Shown here in pieces: positions 8,617-16,023 of a DNA stretch of 17,872 nt. The stretch covers positions 1-17,872 of the forward strand of contig CAKQEA010000034.1 in the NCBI GenBank assembly GCA_934229785.1, in the 5' to 3' direction. Numbering within the stretch: position 1 is the first letter of the stretch; each line of letters starts with the position of its first letter. The stretch is from an uncultured Anaeroplasmataceae bacterium. GTDB lineage: Bacteria; Bacillota_I; Bacilli_A; Acholeplasmatales; Anaeroplasmataceae. Below the pieces are notes generated by a model that saw only the letters and a list, made by a program, of their open reading frames with translations, was not told the origin of the DNA and searched no databases. A program made the position numbers and the translations under genes.

Positions 8617-11600
8617 TTACTTTTTAAAATAATTTACGGCATTAACAAAGATGTCTTGCATCTTATTACCACTTATATTCTTAAATAAATTTTCTTCATA
8701 TCTTTCTGAATGACCCATCTTACCTAAAATTAAGCCATCAGCTGAAATAATACCCTCAATTGCATATGAAGAACCATTTGGATTAAATGGTGCCTCACTA
8801 GTTGCATTACCATTATCATCAACATACAAGAAGGCAATTTGACCATTTTTGTATAAAGTTTCTGCCATTTCATGAGATACAACAAACTTACCCTCACCAT
8901 GACTTACTGCAATACTATGAATTTCTCCACCCTTATATGAAGCTAACCATGGAGATTTATTAGTCATAACCTTAGTTGATACAATTTGAGATATATGACG
9001 ATTAATATCATTACGGAATAATGTTGGAGAATCCTTTGTAACCATACCAAGTCTTCCATATGGTAATAATCCTGACTTAACTAAAGCTTGGAAACCATTA
9101 CAAATACCTAAAATTAATCCCTTTCTATCAATTAATTTATGAATAGAATTCTTAATCTTCTCTTGATTTAAAACATTAGCAATAAATTTACCAGAACCAT
9201 CAGGCTCATCACCAGCACTAAAGCCACCTGATAAAACAAATATATCACATTTATCAATATTTAAAGCCATTTCATCAATAGATGCGAAAATATCTTCGCT
9301 TGTTAAATTCTTAAATACAGTTGACACAACCTTAGCACCAGCACGTTTAAATGCCTTTGAAGTATCATAATCACAGTTAGTACCGGGGAATACTGGGAAG
9401 TAAGCAACAACCTCATCCTTATTCTTAAGTAGCTTAACACTACCATTATAAGGTTTCATTTCCATCATATCACAATTGTTATTACCCTTATCCTTATAAA
9501 CTCTAGTAAACTTTTCACAATTTAATTTATGTAACTCACTTAAAGTAAATGAAACGCCGTTAAATACTCCAAGCTCATTATCAGTTGTCGTACCAATTAA
9601 AATCGCATTTTCATACTCTAAATCATTTACTGACTCTACTAAAATAGAACCATAATTATAAGCATCTAAATACTTTTCATCATAATTAATGTTAAAGCCT
9701 ATCATATTACCAAAGCTCATCTTTGATACAGCCTCAATAACACCACCAAAGCTTAGAGCATAGGCTGAAACAATATTTTTATTTTCAATATTTGTTGAAA
9801 CAAAATCAAAATTTTTCTTAAGCTCATTAACATTTGGAGTATAATCCTTATTCTCATGATGCTTAATTAAGTATAACTTATGATTAGCTGATTTAAAATC
9901 AGTTGAAATAACAGTTTTAGCATTAACAGTTGTAATACCAAATGCCATAAGCATAGGTGGAACTGAAATATTTTGAAAGGTACCACTCATAGAATCCTTA
10001 CCACCAATAGATGGAAGACCAAGCTCAATTTGCATCTTTAAAGCTCCAAGTAAAGCAGCTAGAGGCTTACCCCAAGAATGAGCATTATGCATTCTTTCAA
10101 AATACTCCTGATAAGAAAAACGCATATGATCATATCTAGCACCAGCACTTACAACCTTACTACATGCTTCAACAATAGCGTATTCTGCACCATGATATGG
10201 ACTCCACTTTGCAATATTTGGATTATAGCCATAAGCCATAATTGAGGCTGTATTTGTAAATCCATTTCTTACAGGAAGCTTTTGAACAGAAACCTGAGTT
10301 TCACTTCCCTGAGTTTTTCCACCAAATGGCATTAATACTGTTGAGGCACCAATTGTTGAGTCAAACATTTCAATTAAACCCTTTTGACTTACAACATTAT
10401 TATCTGTTAAGGTAGCTATAACCTTTTCCTTAACACCCTTTGTATCTTTAATAAATGGATTTTTATCCTCTACACTATTTATAATAGCTGTAGCATAATG
10501 ATTAGCACCTGCAGAATCAATAAACTCACGTTTAATATCAACTATCTTTCTTCCCTTGTAATGCATTACAAGACGTTTATCACTAGTTACAACAGCAACC
10601 TTAGAAACCTCAATATTCTCTTCATGAGCATATTTAATAAACTCGTCAACATCCTTAGGCTCAACAACAACAGCCATTCTTTCTTGAGATTCACTAATTG
10701 CAAGCTCTGTCGCATTTAAACCGCTATATTTAGTAGGGACATTATCAAGATTAATCTCAAGTCCCTCAGCAAGCTCACCGATAGCAACAGAAACACCACC
10801 AGCTCCAAAATCGTTAGATTTCTTAATTAGCTTAGTAACCTCAGGACGTCTAAATAAATGAGAAATTTTTCTTTCCTCTGGAGCATTACCCTTTTGAACC
10901 TCACTTGAACATACCTCAATTGACTTAGCAGTATGCTCCTTTGAAGAACCAGTAGCTCCACCAATACCATCACGACCAGTTCTACCACCAAGAAGTAAAA
11001 TGATATCACCACACGCAGGAGATTCTCTTCTAATACAATCAGCCTTTACAGCACCAACAACTGCACCAACCTCTAATCTCTTAGCAACATAATCATCATG
11101 ATAAATTTCACGAACATGAGTAGTGGCCAAGCCAATTTGATTACCATAAGATGAATAACCATGAGCGGCCTTAGTGGAAATAATTTTTTGAGGAAGCTTA
11201 CCTTCTAATGTATCCTTAACATCTAAGTAAATATTACCAGCACCAGTAACACGCATAGCCTGATAAACATATGCTCTACCAGAAAGCGGGTCACGAATAG
11301 CTCCTCCTAAACAAGTTGAAGCACCACCAAATGGTTCAATTTCAGTAGGATGATTATGAGTTTCATTTTTAAACTGTAACAACCACTTTTCATCATGACC
11401 ATCAACATCAACAGTAACAAAAATTGAACAAGCATTATTTTCTTCAGATTCCTCTAAATCATCAAGCTTACCAATTTTCTTTAAATATCTTGCACCAATA
11501 CAGGCCATATCCATTAAACAAAGCTTCTTATTCTCTCTATTTAAATCAGCACGAATTTTCTTATACAAATCTAATGAGTCAGCTAATTCATTTTTAATAA

Positions 11601-12312
11601 ATGATTCATCAATCTTAATATCAGTTAAAATAGTATTAAATGTTGTATGACGACAATGATCTGACCAATAAGTATCTAATATTCTAAGCTCTGTTTCCCA
11701 TGGATCTCTTCCTTCAGATTTAAAGTATTCAACAACACACTTTAAATCATCCTTATTCATAGCTAAGCCCCAAGAATTACAAAAAGCTTCAAGCTCATTA
11801 TCTTGCATCTTAGTAAATCCTGAAATAACATTAACAGGCTTAATTTCAGCAGTTTCTAAATCAGACAATACGCTTAGATCTTTTTCTCTTGATTCAACCG
11901 CATTAATCAAATACTTTTTAATCTTTAAAATTTCACCATCAGTTGTATCATCATCTAAAATAACAACCTTACCACTTCTAATATTGATTTGAGCCTTTGG
12001 ATCGATAAGCTTAACACAATCAATTGCTGATGAAGCTCTTTGATCAAATTGACCAGGAAGAAATTCAATTGCGATATATTTTTTTCCACTAAGGTCTAAA
12101 GAATCATAAACATTATCAGTAACAACCTCACCAAAAACTTGATACCTACTCTTTTCCAACAAACTTTCTTCAAAGCCAAATAAATCATAAACATTAATGT
12201 ATCTTAAATTCTTAAGATTTAAACCAAGATTTAGATTTAACTCTGACTGAAGGGATTTAGCTTCAACTCTAAATTTTTCCTTCTTCTCAACATAAATACG
12301 ATAGTTGCTCAT
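8617..12312 (-). CDS. purL: FGAM synthase, single-chain form with glutaminase domain
   Basis: Converts FGAR, glutamine and ATP to FGAM (fourth step). At 1231 aa it is the long, single-chain type, combining the roles that Bacillus subtilis splits into PurS, PurL and PurQ. It resembles the long PurL of streptococci and clostridia more than the roughly 1295-aa enterobacterial form; this comparison is from memory. Seen: [11 protein letters not shown] (215-225), [16 protein letters not shown] (315-330), and a C-terminal class I glutamine amidotransferase domain with nucleophile Cys1071 in GICNGFQ and His1201/Glu1203 in GHSER. GAGAGG lies about 6 nt before the ATG. It is the first main gene of the operon, behind a leader with a guanine aptamer and a terminator. 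Confidence 0.97.
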   Translation of the reverse strand: MSNYRIYVEKKEKFRVEAKSLQSELNLNLGLNLKNLRYINVYDLFGFEESLLEKSRYQVFGEVVTDNVYDSLDLSGKKYIAIEFLPGQFDQRASSAIDCVKLIDPKAQINIRSGKVVILDDDTTDGEILKIKKYLINAVESREKDLSVLSDLETAEIKPVNVISGFTKMQDNELEAFCNSWGLAMNKDDLKCVVEYFKSEGRDPWETELRILDTYWSDHCRHTTFNTILTDIKIDESFIKNELADSLDLYKKIRADLNRENKKLCLMDMACIGARYLKKIGKLDDLEESEENNACSIFVTVDVDGHDEKWLLQFKNETHNHPTEIEPFGGASTCLGGAIRDPLSGRAYVYQAMRVTGAGNIYLDVKDTLEGKLPQKIISTKAAHGYSSYGNQIGLATTHVREIYHDDYVAKRLEVGAVVGAVKADCIRRESPACGDIILLLGGRTGRDGIGGATGSSKEHTAKSIEVCSSEVQKGNAPEERKISHLFRRPEVTKLIKKSNDFGAGGVSVAIGELAEGLEINLDNVPTKYSGLNATELAISESQERMAVVVEPKDVDEFIKYAHEENIEVSKVAVVTSDKRLVMHYKGRKIVDIKREFIDSAGANHYATAIINSVEDKNPFIKDTKGVKEKVIATLTDNNVVSQKGLIEMFDSTIGASTVLMPFGGKTQGSETQVSVQKLPVRNGFTNTASIMAYGYNPNIAKWSPYHGAEYAIVEACSKVVSAGARYDHMRFSYQEYFERMHNAHSWGKPLAALLGALKMQIELGLPSIGGKDSMSGTFQNISVPPMLMAFGITTVNAKTVISTDFKSANHKLYLIKHHENKDYTPNVNELKKNFDFVSTNIENKNIVSAYALSFGGVIEAVSKMSFGNMIGFNINYDEKYLDAYNYGSILVESVNDLEYENAILIGTTTDNELGVFNGVSFTLSELHKLNCEKFTRVYKDKGNNNCDMMEMKPYNGSVKLLKNKDEVVAYFPVFPGTNCDYDTSKAFKRAGAKVVSTVFKNLTSEDIFASIDEMALNIDKCDIFVLSGGFSAGDEPDGSGKFIANVLNQEKIKNSIHKLIDRKGLILGICNGFQALVKSGLLPYGRLGMVTKDSPTLFRNDINRHISQIVSTKVMTNKSPWLASYKGGEIHSIAVSHGEGKFVVSHEMAETLYKNGQIAFLYVDDNGNATSEAPFNPNGSSYAIEGIISADGLILGKMGHSERYEENLFKNISGNKMQDIFVNAVNYFKK

Positions 12313-12345
12313 TTTTTACCTCTCTTATTTTGACATATTTTTTTG

Positions 12346-12388
12346 TTAAAAAAACAAAAAACAGCACCATCATTTGGAGATAGCGCTG
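12346..12388 (-). terminator. Leader terminator in front of purL
   Basis: On the minus strand a 10-bp stem (12388-12379 with 12371-12362, two G-U pairs) closes a 7-nt loop. It is followed by six T, a G and eight T (12361-12347). It is a complete intrinsic terminator inside the purL 5' leader, about 120 nt after the guanine aptamer. It must be bypassed for the operon to be expressed, so it acts as the expression switch. Confidence 0.93.
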
Positions 12389-12391
12389 GCA

Positions 12392-12466
12392 CTAGTTGCA
12401 TTTAAAAAAGCTGTCATTTTGTAATGACAAACCATAATTATTAACTTGCACCTTAGTATCATTCAT
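12392..12466 (-). CDS. Putative 24-residue leader peptide between riboswitch and terminator
   Basis: ATG at 12466 reads 24 codons (starting MNDTKVQVNNYG, ending SFFKCN) to TAG at 12394-12392. GGAG at 12477-12474 lies 7 nt before the ATG, an ideal spacing. The stop codon is 3 nt from the first arm of the terminator (from 12388). A ribosome releasing there would cover that arm and favour read-through. The peptide is polar, with no signal or membrane segment, and I do not recognise it. There is no run of one regulatory amino acid. Other explanations are a chance ORF in AT-rich DNA, or a structural RNA insert. Position and Shine-Dalgarno make it more likely than chance, but conservation is untested. 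Confidence 0.45.
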   Translation of the reverse strand: MNDTKVQVNNYGLSLQNDSFFKCN

Positions 12467-12507
12467 AATTAAACTCCGATCCAAGTAAGTCTCAAATGCA
12501 TATTACA

Positions 12508-12577
12508 TATTGGTAGTCCTGTAATTTAAGGTTCAGGGTAGAGACTTGCTTTCCATATTAAAGCCGATATACCAATA
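12508..12577 (-). ncRNA. Guanine-class purine riboswitch aptamer
   Basis: Read on the minus strand from 12577. P1 is TATTGGT with ACCAATA (12577-12571 with 12514-12508). P2 is GCTTT with AAAGC around loop AATATGG. The J2/3 segment is AAGTCTCTACC. P3 is CCTGAA with TTACAGG (one bulged A) around loop CCTTAAA. The 3' strand carries GACTA. These match the conserved core of the xpt/pbuE purine riboswitch family, including the kissing loops. The specificity base in GAC/TTA is C (position 12516), predicting guanine or hypoxanthine rather than adenine. The promoter start near 12581 puts the aptamer at the very 5' end of the purL-guaA transcript. Confidence 0.95.
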
Positions 12578-12587
12578 CACCTCTAAT

Positions 12588-12616
12588 ATTTTAACACAAC
12601 AAAACAAAAACGTAAA
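12588..12616 (-). promoter_or_regulatory. Promoter of the purL-guaA operon
   Basis: Minus strand: extended -10 TGTTAAAAT (TAAAAT at 12593-12588), 17-bp spacer, and a weak -35 TTTACG (12616-12611, 4 of 6). The predicted start, about 12581, is four bases before the riboswitch P1 stem. No PurR-box-like palindrome was seen nearby. Confidence 0.7.
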
Positions 12617-12640
12617 CAAGAAAAACACTTTATCTTAAAA

Positions 12641-12669
12641 TTGACAAACCTTATACAAATTGCTAAAAT
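12641..12669 (+). promoter_or_regulatory. Promoter of purE
   Basis: Consensus -35 TTGACA (12641-12646), 17-bp spacer, -10 TAAAAT (12664-12669). The leader would be about 40 nt, with AAGGAG at 12706-12711. It is back to back with the purL promoter. The purE transcript does not contain the guanine aptamer. Confidence 0.88.
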
Positions 12670-12717
12670 TATACATGTATTTTTAAAAGAAAAATTACAA
12701 GAAAAAAGGAGATTTAT

Positions 12718-13227
12718 ATGGCTAAGGTTGGTATAGTAATGGGTAGTGATTCTGACCTAGAGGTAATGCAAAAGGCAGCATCAATCCTCGAACAATTTGG
12801 AATCGAATATGAAATGACAATTATTTCAGCACATAGAATGCCTGATGTATTCTTTGATTATGCAAAAACAGCTGAAGAAAAAGGTTTTAAGGTAATCATT
12901 GCTGGTGCCGGTGGAGCAGCACATCTACCTGGAATGTGTGCAGCAATATTTCCACTACCAGTAATTGGAGTTCCTATTTATACAAAAACATTAAATGGTG
13001 TTGATTCACTATATTCTATTGTACAAATGCCTAGTGGTATTCCAGTTGCTACAGTTGCAATAAATGGTGGACAAAATGCAGGAATTTTAGCAGCAAAAAT
13101 TCTAGCAACATCTGATGAAAAGTTATTAAATAAGCTTAAAGACTACAAAGATGGCCTAAAAAACCAAGTAATGGCAAAAAAGGAACGACTTGAAGCTGTA
13201 GGCTATAAAGAATATAACAATAAGTAA
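12718..13227 (+). CDS. purE: N5-CAIR mutase, class I PurE
   Basis: Rearranges N5-carboxyaminoimidazole ribonucleotide to CAIR (sixth step). The protein is 169 aa, as expected. GSDSDLEVM (9-17), SAHRMPD (37-43, with the active-site His39) and [12 protein letters not shown] (61-72) are class I signatures. Class I enzymes depend on PurK to make N5-CAIR, yet neither purK nor purC follows; a terminator comes next. AAGGAG lies 6 nt before the ATG. It is monocistronic and divergent from the rest of the pathway, with its own strong promoter. Confidence 0.97.
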   Translation: MAKVGIVMGSDSDLEVMQKAASILEQFGIEYEMTIISAHRMPDVFFDYAKTAEEKGFKVIIAGAGGAAHLPGMCAAIFPLPVIGVPIYTKTLNGVDSLYSIVQMPSGIPVATVAINGGQNAGILAAKILATSDEKLLNKLKDYKDGLKNQVMAKKERLEAVGYKEYNNK

Positions 13228-13265
13228 AAGTTAAAAAATAGATTTATGTATAAATCATAATAGTT

Positions 13266-13506
13266 TTAAAGGGATGACAAAATCATCCCTTTTTCTATAC
13301 TACCATTAAGATAAACATTTCCATTAGATAAAACATGAGCTTTTGAAAATTTTTACCAGATTTAACTTCAATAGGTATAGCTTCTCCTTTATTTTCGATT
13401 AAAAAATCAAGCTCACCATTTTTTCGTTTTTATAATAATACAACTCAAATCCCTTAGATGATAATTCTTCAGCAACAGCATTTTCATATATAGATCCAAA
13501 ATTAAT
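13266..13506 (-). pseudogene. C-terminal remnant of an AAA ATPase of the DUF4143 type
   Basis: The minus strand encodes, across three frames, a recognisable DUF4143 tail. The pieces are FGSIYENAVAEELSSKGFEL followed by YYYKNEK, then after a frame change NGELDFLIENKGEAIPIEVKSG, then after another KAHVLSNGNVYLNG, with a stop at 13268-13266. The GELDFLI and IPIEVKSG pieces are the usual PD-(D/E)XK-like C-terminal motif of these ATPases. At least two frameshifts separate the pieces and the ATPase core is absent, so it is not functional. Upstream it is fused directly to the winged-helix end of an AlbA_2-type gene (junction near 13506). It runs into the purE terminator. Confidence 0.75.
13268..13295 (+). 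terminator. Terminator of purE
   Basis: Ten-bp perfect stem AAAGGGATGA with TCATCCCTTT around a CAAAA loop, continuing into T residues. It starts about 40 nt after the purE stop and overlaps the end of a decayed minus-strand gene. Confidence 0.93.
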
Positions 13507-14265
13507 ATCTTTTTCTTTTAATGATTTTATGATTCTATCAATTGTTCGACTTGAAAGACCAGTTTGTCTGATAACATCATCTTTTATCGCATTTTTATTA
13601 GTTTTAAAAACTGATAAAACAGAAAATTCTTCTTTAGATAATTCCGCCATTTATTTCGTCATTTATTTCGCCATCTTGATTCCTATCTATTCTAGAAAAT
13701 TCGATTGTAAAATCATTTTCGTTATTAATTTTTAACCTATGTCCACACGTTTCAACATCTTTACAAAGATATAATACATCAGCAATTAATTGATTTCTTA
13801 AATACGATCTCAAATCTCTGAAAAAAATGATTTAGCGTAAAATCATTAGCAAATGAACCTGGATTAGTAATTGAAATTCTATTTGAATAAATATCTATCT
13901 CATGTTGAACATCTACATCACATCTTGCATGAGCAAAACTATTAATAATAACTTCACGCAAAACAACCAAAGGGATTTCTGGAATTTCTCTTCTTTGCTG
14001 TGATTCACCATTAATAATCGCTTTCCATCTTATATTTTTTATTACAAAATTCATTAATTCATCGATCAATTCAAAAATATTTCCCTTAATGGTTTTTATG
14101 TCCAAAATCGTAATTCTTTCACTTGTAGCAAATACGACCAATTTCAATGTAATTGGATTTGAATTAAAAAAGCATTACACCAGCATTTGTTAGGAAAGAA
14201 TTTCTAAGTAAATTATGTTTGATTAACAATGTCTCCTTATCAAAACCAATTTTTGATGAAATAAA
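13507..14265 (-). pseudogene. Frameshifted remnant of an AlbA_2 / HATPase_c_4 transcriptional regulator-like gene
   Basis: The middle part reads well: LTNAGVMLFNSNPITLK, LVVFATSERITILDIK, GNIFELIDELMNF, then PLVVLREVIINSFAHARCDVD, HEIDIYSNRISITNPGSF. This is the ATP-binding C-terminal region found in AlbA_2 (Schlafen-like) proteins. A frameshift near 13810 follows FFQRF; the correct sequence continues in another frame as LRSYLRNQLIADVLYLCKDVE. A second shift occurs in a 12-bp triplicate near 13640-13675, after which a winged-helix end (LSKEEFSVL, TGLSSRTIDRIIKSLKEK) follows. The N-terminal AlbA_2 domain is missing. It cannot make a full protein. A 30-codon GTG frame at 14312-14223, with AGGTGA upstream, is probably a chance ORF. 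Confidence 0.75.
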
Positions 14266-14471
14266 TCAATAATATGGCGAAATATTTTTAAATTTTCTAT
14301 ATCTTCGATCACATCACCTTATGTATTATTACATACTAGAGTGGTGCCACTATTTTTCACCCTAAACCAATTTTTGAAAAAATAAAAGGCTTAATTCAAA
14401 TTTCCATTAGAAAATCTGAATCAAACCTGAACTTTTATATTATATGATAATATAACATTTTGGGTTACATT
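14266..14471. other. Non-coding stretch inside the pseudogene block
   Basis: No gene is supported. It contains a TATGTA/TACATA inverted repeat with a 4-nt loop (14320-14335), a short GTGG/CCAC palindrome at 14341-14350, and a longer AT-only inverted repeat (separate entry). It separates the ATPase N-terminal remnant from the AlbA_2 remnant. I see no transposase, target-site duplication or attachment site. Confidence 0.5.
14435..14455. repeat. AT-only inverted repeat
   Basis: Perfect 8-bp arms TTATATTA and TAATATAA around a 5-nt centre. It lies 16 nt past the stop of the ATPase N-terminal remnant. The minus-strand flank is not followed by a T-run, so it is not an obvious terminator. It may be chance in AT-rich DNA. 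Confidence 0.4.
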
Positions 14472-14573
14472 TTACGCAATAACACCATCTACAATAAGGG
14501 TGACCTTGTTAATATCATTATTCCATTCAAGCAATTCTTTATATATTTTTCTTTTGAATTCAAATTTTGCCAT
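14472..14573 (-). pseudogene. N-terminal remnant of an AAA ATPase (DUF4143 type), 33 codons
   Basis: It reads MAKFEFKRKIYKELLEWNND and ends INKVTLIVDGVIA before TAA. The start with FEFKRKIYxELLEW is typical of AAA_14/DUF4143 ATPases, which continue into a P-loop such as GARRxGKST. Here the frame stops just before the P-loop. AGGTGATG gives a good Shine-Dalgarno, and a TATAAT (14595-14590) lies 5' of it with only weak -35 matches. The C-terminal part of the same kind of protein is found about 1 kb away at 13266-13506, so this may be the other end of the same broken gene. A tiny functional peptide cannot be excluded but is unlikely. Confidence 0.65.
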
Positions 14574-14636
14574 AAAACATCACCTATATATTATAGAATT
14601 TCTTCGTAAAATGTTGTAAATATAAAAACATATTAT

Positions 14637-15503
14637 TTATTTTTGTTCCAAGTTATTAAATTTTAAAGCAAGTGATATAAAATCATTTATATCCAATTCT
14701 TCACTTCTAACTGTTAAAGAAATACCTAAATTATTTAAAATTTTTAAAATATCTATTTTATTGTATTTAGATGATAAATTATTAACTAATGTTTTTCTTC
14801 TTTGAGTAAAGCACAATCTTACAAAATCAAAAAAGAATTCTTCATTTTTAACATCATATTTTTTTTCTTTATATAAATCTAATTTTACAACAGCACTATC
14901 AACATTTGGAGATGGAATAAAAACAGTTCTTGGAACCTTACATACCTTTATTGCTTTTGCACGATATTCTACTGCAATACTTAATGCATTATAATCCTTT
15001 GTTTTAGGTTTACCACAAATTCTATCTGCAACCTCAAGTTGCATCATCATAACATATCTTGTTATTAATTTTGTTTTTGTTAATAATCCTAAAATAATCG
15101 GAGTGGTGATATAGTATGGTAGATTAGCAACAACATAAATTTTTTTATAATTTTTAAGCTTTTCTTCAATATCTAAATTAATATTAACATCTAAAATATC
15201 AGCATTAACAACTTCATAATTGTTATAATTACTTAAATTTTTTTTTAATAATTCTATTAAATCTTTATCTATTTCATAGCATAAAACAAAGCCCGCTGCC
15301 TCACATAATCTTTCAGTCAGACTTCCAAGTCCAGGACCAATTTCAATAACGGCAGTTTCTTTATCTAGTTCTGCAGCATTAACAATTTGAGTTAGTATAT
15401 TTTGATCAGTTAAAAAATTTTGTCCAAACTTTTTTTTAGCGGATAAATTATTTTCATTTAAAGTCTTATTTATAAAAGCTTGATTTCCTATTTTAGCTTG
15501 CAT
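14637..15503 (-). CDS. rsmA: 16S rRNA (adenine1518/1519-N6) dimethyltransferase
   Basis: Dimethylates two adjacent adenines in the 3' hairpin of 16S rRNA during 30S assembly, using SAM; also called KsgA. It has 288 aa, the usual length. Visible features are KKKFGQNFLTD (23-33), the SAM-binding motif VIEIGPGLGSLTE (52-64), YEIDKDLI (76-83), and the catalytic NLPYYITTP (127-135). GGAGG lies 7 nt before the ATG. It overlaps the end of rnmV by 16 nt, the common rnmV-rsmA pairing of Gram-positives. No clear terminator follows; the next DNA is the pseudogene block. Confidence 0.98.
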   Translation of the reverse strand: MQAKIGNQAFINKTLNENNLSAKKKFGQNFLTDQNILTQIVNAAELDKETAVIEIGPGLGSLTERLCEAAGFVLCYEIDKDLIELLKKNLSNYNNYEVVNADILDVNINLDIEEKLKNYKKIYVVANLPYYITTPIILGLLTKTKLITRYVMMMQLEVADRICGKPKTKDYNALSIAVEYRAKAIKVCKVPRTVFIPSPNVDSAVVKLDLYKEKKYDVKNEEFFFDFVRLCFTQRRKTLVNNLSSKYNKIDILKILNNLGISLTVRSEELDINDFISLALKFNNLEQK

Positions 15504-16021
15504 AATATACCCTCCAAATCATCCTTTGTAATACCAACTAAATTTAATCTTTTCAATAATGTTTTTGCGTTAGGCCTACCTATATTTAAATAATCAGCTA
15601 GCTTAGCTCTTAAAATTGCACTATCCTTACTACCAACAAGTCCTAATGAATATAATTCATTTAAAGTTATTGTTTCAACAGCATTAGATGTAGAATAAAT
15701 ATTTTCTAATGATGCCTTAATAGATTTTTTTGTAGCATGTTCAATTCCAACTTTTCTATGATTACTACTAATACAATCCTTTTTTCTTAAGAATGCCTGT
15801 TTAGCATTAGGTACTATCTCTGTTATAATACTTCTAATCTTTTCTCCTGGTGAATCAGGGTCAGTAAAAATAATAATCGTATTATTCTCACTTAATTTTT
15901 TTATACACTTTTTTGTTTCCTCTGATATTTCTCTACCATTTGTAATAACACAATTAGCATTAGGATAAACTTCCTTAATCTTAGAAACATCATGGATTCC
16001 TTCAACAACTATAATATCCAT
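15488..16021 (-). CDS. rnmV: Ribonuclease M5 (5S rRNA maturation)
   Basis: Cuts the 5S rRNA precursor to its mature ends, on an rRNA-protein complex. It has 177 aa, the usual size. The N-terminal Toprim domain shows VVEGIHD (Glu7), FTDPDSPGEKIR (Asp54 and Asp56, the metal ligands) and GIEHA (92-96). The C-terminal part matches the small helical region of the family. It starts 2 nt after the HD gene stop, with the GAGG inside that gene's last codons, and overlaps rsmA. This enzyme is a marker of low-GC Gram-positives. Confidence 0.97.
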   Translation of the reverse strand: MDIIVVEGIHDVSKIKEVYPNANCVITNGREISEETKKCIKKLSENNTIIIFTDPDSPGEKIRSIITEIVPNAKQAFLRKKDCISSNHRKVGIEHATKKSIKASLENIYSTSNAVETITLNELYSLGLVGSKDSAILRAKLADYLNIGRPNAKTLLKRLNLVGITKDDLEGILCKLK

Positions 16022-16023
16022 TT

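Noticed and set aside
10498..10719. Plus-strand open frame inside purL
   Set aside because: It is antisense to a conserved coding region, with no ribosome binding site or recognisable family.
12389..12507. PRPP/ykkC-type aptamer
   Set aside because: Only a loose similarity (ACTTGGATCGGAG, ACTAAGG) was found, and in the wrong order relative to the known motif. Not called without a covariance search.
14341..14350. T-box or operator from the GTGG/CCAC palindrome
   Set aside because: It is short, with no T-box sequence and no terminator, and lies in gene debris.
13266..14573. Insertion sequence or transposon in the pseudogene block
   Set aside because: No transposase fragment, terminal inverted repeats or target duplication could be found by eye.
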